Origin: Porogramme epimiltina
Lineage: Eukaryota > Basidiomycota > Agaricomycetes > Polyporales > Polyporaceae
Length of the DNA: 12,026 nucleotides
NCBI GenBank assembly: GCA_900155495.1
Contig: FTLJ01001179.1
Coordinates: forward strand, 1-12,026
Reading direction: 5' to 3'
Within the stretch, counting starts at the first letter, position 1, and the number at the start of each line of letters is the position of its first letter. A program made the position numbers and the translations under genes. Of this stretch, positions 7,972 through 12,026 are shown piece by piece. The notes beneath the pieces are model-generated. The model searched no databases and was not told the origin of the DNA. It saw only the letters and a list, made by a program, of their open reading frames with translations.

Positions 7972-10900
7972 ATGGCGACAAGTATTGCATCAGTGGCTAC
8001 TGTGCAGTTCTCCTCTGCGACACAAATCCTACGAACGTCATGGTGTCCAGACAAAGATCTTCTGGTTGTGTTCTCCCGCGTCTCACATCAGAGCAAGATG
8101 ACTCTATACAAGATGCAAGGGGCTAAAAAGTGGGAGGTGGTCATCCAGCCTAGGCAAGTGGGCAAGGCGGAAGTAGACATCGTGGGTGTAGCATGGAGTC
8201 CGGACGGTACGTGTAACGATCGCTCAATCCACATTTCCACATCTCCCAACCGTCAAACGGTAGCACAATTCATTGCGGTTGTGTCCAACCCGGCCTGCAT
8301 CGCTGTTCACTCCACACAGGACGGGCATGTTGTGAACGAAATACCTTTCGATAACGGAGACAAGATCAAGCTTGTTGACGTTTGGTGGTTCCGGGAGGAG
8401 AAGCAGGTGGTTGGGAACGGGCTCCCTGATATCTTCAAGAGAGGAGACAATATCGTGAGTATCACCGTGTATCTTACCTGGGTGGCCTCTCAACTCGATC
8501 TATGCCAGACTGGCTCTGCCCTTGCTATCTTGAAGAGCCTCCCGCTCTTAGACCCCATACAAGACGATACCAAACCCTTGAAGTGCGCTGCACCCTCCAA
8601 CCCTCGTACCTCGTCGCTAACGGCCTCTCAGCTCCAACGACCTATTTGCATTTCAGGGCACGCGGAATCGTGCAGCTCAGACGGCCAGAGTCGTGCCCGC
8701 AAGCATCGCGGCATGGCCTTGCTTCCCGCCCGACCTCGCAGAGGCATCTATTGCGTCAAACACCCACACGGTTCCGCATGCATTTCCCGAAGAAGCGGAC
8801 GTGCCGGACGACACGAACCTAAACAGCGTTCTCGCCGTCGCGGATAACGTCGGCCATGTGCATCTGTTCATGGAAGGGTCGTATCTCCTCGGCTCCCTGC
8901 CCATCTGCGAAGCCACCTACCCTCGATCGCTGTACAAGCTTCGAGATCACTTCTTCGCCCATCTGGGACCCTCATCTCCGGGGGAGGGCGCAGTCTCGTT
9001 GCTGCCCCACACGCTGAAACTCCCATACCTCGCTACCAGACACTGCAGAGACGTCGGACGCGTGTCGACCGCCGCTCGGGAACTGGTCTCGTACGTCATC
9101 CACGTGATCAAGGACATGCGCGACGCATGGTTCGGCAACGAGTCCCAAGGCGGTGCGCGGGATTTGGGGCCCAAGTGGATTCAATCGTTGGAAGCCAGGC
9201 AGCAAAACGAGTTCGGGCGTAAGTGCGGTGCGAGGCGGACGTACGTGCGGGGCGCTCACGGGCACCGCAGAGCAGGAGCCGTATGCATTGTTGGACCTGA
9301 CGTGTCTGCTCACAACGGGGCGATCGTCGGAGTCCCTTATGGACTACCTGGGGAGCGGGGAGCATATGAGCGAGAGGGTGCGTTGGCCGTTCGCATCACA
9401 TTCGCGCGCGTACGGCGTCCGCTGACGACCCCCCCGCGAAGAGTATGCAAAAGTGGGAGACCACGATGGTCGACGCGCTGGCGAAGCTCCGGGACATGTC
9501 CGAGAAGCGTGCGGCGCCGGCCCTGCAGCGGTTGCATCTGCTCTTGCAGGAGGTTCAGGGATGGGCTGCGCTGTGAGGACGCGGTTGCAATGATCGCGCG
9601 CTGCATTGTTGGCTAACCCTCTTCCCCCCCCTCCTCCCGGGCCAGACCGCAATACGCCGCGTGCCAGTTCAAGCCGGCGAACGTCGACGCCTGCCTCGAC
9701 TACACGGCGACCGCGATCGTTCAATCTAGCTGGCTCGCAGCCGCCGCGCGCAAGGAGCTTCTCCGCTTCAAGGAGTTCATGAAGTGGATACGGTACGGTG
9801 CGTGTGCGGACCGCCGCTCTCTCTCTCTCTTTTTCGGGGGAAGGGGACCGCCCGCGCTTGCGGCACCCCCCGGCCCCCGTTCCCGCTCCCGCCGCCCCTG
9901 CTGACACGGCGAGGCAGAGACCGGCCGGGCGAACGCGGCGGGCGACCACGGCGCGCCGCGCCCACAGCACGACGTCCTCGAGGTGAACGACTACCTGACG
10001 GCGAGCCTCGTCGTGAGCCCGATCGACAAGTGGTTCGTGGGCCCTGGCGCGCGGATCACCCGCGCGAGCCTGGGGGTCCCGGACGCGGACGCGGACATCA
10101 ACGCGGCCCTCGCGAAGGCCCGCGACGCGCTCAAGCGCTGGGATCAAACCGTGCAGGAGGTGCGTCCGTTTAGTCCGCCCCTCCCGTTCGCCTACCCGTC
10201 CGTCCGTCCCCGCGGATGATGCGGGGCGTTGGGCCAGCAGGGGCCCGGGACGCGCTAGCTAGCGCCCCTCGCCCACCCGCCCGTCCGTCCCGCGTCTCGG
10301 AGCAATTTTTTCATTGACCGGCCCACCCGACCACAGGACGCCCGGCCGCGCGACCTGTCGCACATCGAGCGGAACCTCGACACGCTCCTGCAGACGCTCG
10401 CGGCGCGTTGCCAGGAGGTGTTCATGGAGGCGTGCAAGGCGGCCGCGCGCTCCTCCGTCGTCCTCGCGGGCGGGCCACCCCCACCACCGCCCCCACAGCC
10501 GGGTGCGGCGCCTGGCGCACCCGCTGCCCCCGTTGCACCCGCTGCTTCTGGCGCCGCCGCACCCGCACCCGCACCCGGTGGCCCCGCGGGCGCGAGCCCC
10601 GCGCCCCTGGTTCGAGAGCGGACGGTCCCAGACGAGACCAAGGCAAGCGGCTTCGAGTTTTCAACGTGTCGCGCGTTCATCTCTGACCGAGCTCTTCTTT
10701 ATCTCTCCCCATTATCACATTTTGGGCCGCCCGCGCAGCCTGACAATTTCGTACAATTCCTCGCGATCAGGCCGCCGCCGCCGCCGCACGTCGACGCTGA
10801 CACTGACGGTGGAGGCGGCGGCGGCAGCGGCGGGGAGACGCGGTCCTATCGTAAGTGCGGCCCGCCCGGCCTGCTCTGTTCCACGTTCAGCGGTCTGACT

Positions 10901-11936
10901 CCCTCCCCTCCCCCCACTTCTTTCCTTGCCGTCGCGCCCCCCCACCCGCGCACACATTCAGTCATCGTCGCTCGGCTGCAGCAGGGCCTGGGGACCCTGC
11001 ACGCCGCCGTGCCGGCGGTCGAAGTGTCGGTGCTCGAGTGCTGTGCCGCGTCCGGCGGGGAAGGCGGAGAAGGCGCAGGCGCAGGCGAGGGAGGAGAAGC
11101 GCGCCCGTTCGAGCTGCTCGACGTCGACTTCTTCGACGCGGACGCGCTCGTGCTCGTCTATCGGCCGAGGGACCAACAAGGTGCGTTGTCCGCCTTTCAA
11201 TCCCCCCCCCACCCCCCATGCCACCCTTCTCCTTCCCGTCACCCGTCGCGCCCGCGGGCTGGGCCGGGCGCGCGCCTGCACGCCCGCTGGCCCGCTGGCA
11301 GTGGCTGGCTGGCTGGCTGGCTGGTGGTGGTAGGCTCGTCCGCTCATCACGCATGCTCAACTTACCGAGCCCAGGAGCCCGCATCGCGACGGTCGGCTAC
11401 GGGAATCTATTGTACCACACGATCCCGGCGGACTCGTACGTAAGGGGCGCGACGCGGGAGGCGCTGATGGGCGACGTGCTCGCGCGGATGGCGAGTGGCG
11501 AGGTGAGTAGCAGCAGGCACGCACGGCACTGCGCGTTCTTTCGCGCTCTGCCGTTACCGTTCCCCCACCCCCCCCGCTCACCGGTGTCTTTCCTTCTTTT
11601 TTTTTCTATTGCCGTGACCGCCGGGCTCAGATCACTGCGGTGCCCATGCCCATCGTGCAGTCGCGGGCGCTCGGGCTCGCGGGTGCGGGCGCGGCGACGC
11701 TCGCGGTGAACGGGCGCGCGGGGCGGCGCGCGGCGTGCGTGCTGGACGCGTCTGGGCTCGCGCTGGAGGTGCTGGACATGGAGGCGGACGACGACGAGGA
11801 CGGCGAGGAAGAAGGCGACGAACAAGAACAAGAGGAAGAGGAAGACGGCGAAGACGCGGGCGCGGACACGGACGTGGAGCTCGAGGAAGCGGGCGCCGGG
11901 GAGGCGGCGGGGGAGGGGGAGGGGGGCTCAGGATGA
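7972..11936 (+). CDS. APC4: Anaphase-promoting complex subunit 4, 13 exons, 929 aa
   Basis: Exons 7972-8206, 8264-8454, 8509-8582, 8632-9218, 9271-9377, 9442-9572, 9646-9797, 9918-10159, 10337-10642, 10739-10850, 10962-11180, 11375-11502 and 11631-11936 join in phase into 929 aa. The N-terminal part is WD40-like (DKDLLVVFSR, VAWSPDGAQFIAVV, AVADNVGHVHLF). The central helical APC4 domain follows (LDLTCLLTTGRSSESLMDYL, SEKRAAPALQRLHLLLQEV, LPQYAACQFKP, ARKELLRFKEFMKWIR, VVSPIDKWFVGPG). The C-terminal propeller part follows (DNFVQFLAIRP, LLDVDFFDADALVLVYRPRD, IATVGYGNLLYHTIP, VNGRAGRRAACVLDASG). Residues 617-663 are an unusual Pro/Ala/Gly linker and 876-929 an acidic tail. APC4 is a scaffold subunit of the E3 ubiquitin ligase that triggers anaphase. 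Intron 9 (10643-10738) needs a GC donor. The C-terminal third is the least certain. Confidence 0.9.
10176..10294 (+). repeat. Direct repeat plus palindrome inside APC4 intron 8
   Basis: A C-rich unit starting CGCCCCTC and ending GTCCGTCC with CCCGCG appears at 10176-10214 and again at 10263-10294. Between them, at 10252-10265, is a perfect 14-base palindrome GCGCTAGCTAGCGC. The intron (10160-10336, 177 bases) is about three times the local norm, which the repeat largely explains. Confidence 0.65.
10643..10738 (+). other. Probable GC-AG intron in APC4
   Basis: The exon end reads ACCAAG and the intron begins GCAAGC, matching the known AAG|GCAAG pattern of GC donors. CTGAC lies inside and the acceptor is GCAG at 10735-10738. 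GT sites between 10624 and 10675 are out of phase with the downstream exon. One in-phase GT at 10610 (GTTCGA) is a poor donor and would remove conserved-looking residues. The 96-base segment has no in-frame stop, so retention is the alternative. Confidence 0.6.
11302..11324 (+). repeat. TGGC microsatellite in APC4 intron 11
   Basis: TGGC is repeated between five and six times in a row, then passes into a short TGG run. It lies in the 194-base intron 11181-11374, the longest of the gene. Confidence 0.8.
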
Positions 11937-12026
11937 TGGCCGGGGGAGGGGCTGGGCCCGCCTGCGCACGCGCTACGCGGTGCCCCGGGCGAGAAGAGCC
12001 CTGCCTCTGGCGGACTTTCGGAGGAC
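11937..12026. other. GC-rich 3' flank of APC4
   Basis: The 90 bases after the APC4 stop are GC-rich and contain no coding or RNA feature I can support. They are presumably 3' UTR. Confidence 0.5.

Noticed and set aside
9344..10147. Minus-strand open frame of 267 codons
   Set aside because: It spans several APC4 exons and introns on the other strand, with Arg/Ala-rich composition and no motif.
10583..10738. Alternative GT donor at 10610 for APC4 intron 9
   Set aside because: GTTCGA is a poor donor and its use would delete the conserved-looking RERTVPDETK segment; the GC donor at 10643 fits better.

Overview
The window is nuclear DNA from a filamentous fungus, most likely an agaricomycete basidiomycete of polypore type (inference). 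Protein-coding genes are broken by many short introns of about 49-70 bases with GTRNGY donors, CTRAY-like branch sites and YAG acceptors. Coding sequence is GC-rich with C/G-ending codons. Gene 1 belongs to a cysteine-rich CPL1-domain secreted family that is common in basidiomycetes. All gene models below were assembled by hand: splice sites were chosen so that phases join and the protein matches what is known of each family. There is no transcript evidence.

Layout, left to right. (1) 57-1346 (+): a four-exon secreted protein with an internally duplicated Cys/Trp module, a His/Thr-rich linker, a Lys-Arg processing site and a C-terminal CPL1-like domain. (2) 1347-2406: about 1 kb with no gene I can support, ending in a CCAAT/TATA promoter. 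(3) 2407-3268 (+): a three-exon secreted protein of unknown function. (4) 3535-4398 (-): a five-exon small membrane protein of the DUF4870/Tic20-like type, convergent with gene 2. (5) 4399-4635: a 237-base divergent promoter containing a perfect 7+3+7 inverted repeat. (6) 4636-7364 (+): an eight-exon DEAD-box RNA helicase, DRS1, for 60S ribosome assembly. (7) 7365-7971: an intergenic stretch with a TATA-like site and a possible 5' UTR intron. (8) 7972-11936 (+): a thirteen-exon subunit 4 of the anaphase-promoting complex (APC4). (9) 11937-12026: GC-rich 3' flank.

The genes do not form a pathway. Two secreted proteins at the left border an essential housekeeping block: a membrane protein, ribosome biogenesis, and cell-cycle ubiquitin ligase. 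I see no mobile element, CRISPR array, tRNA or rRNA. The most unusual features are the exon-plus-intron duplication in gene 1, the pro-protein layout of gene 1, the palindromic element in the divergent promoter, and the 3' part of APC4. That last region has longer, GC-rich introns, one of them probably a GC-AG intron and another expanded by an internal repeat.
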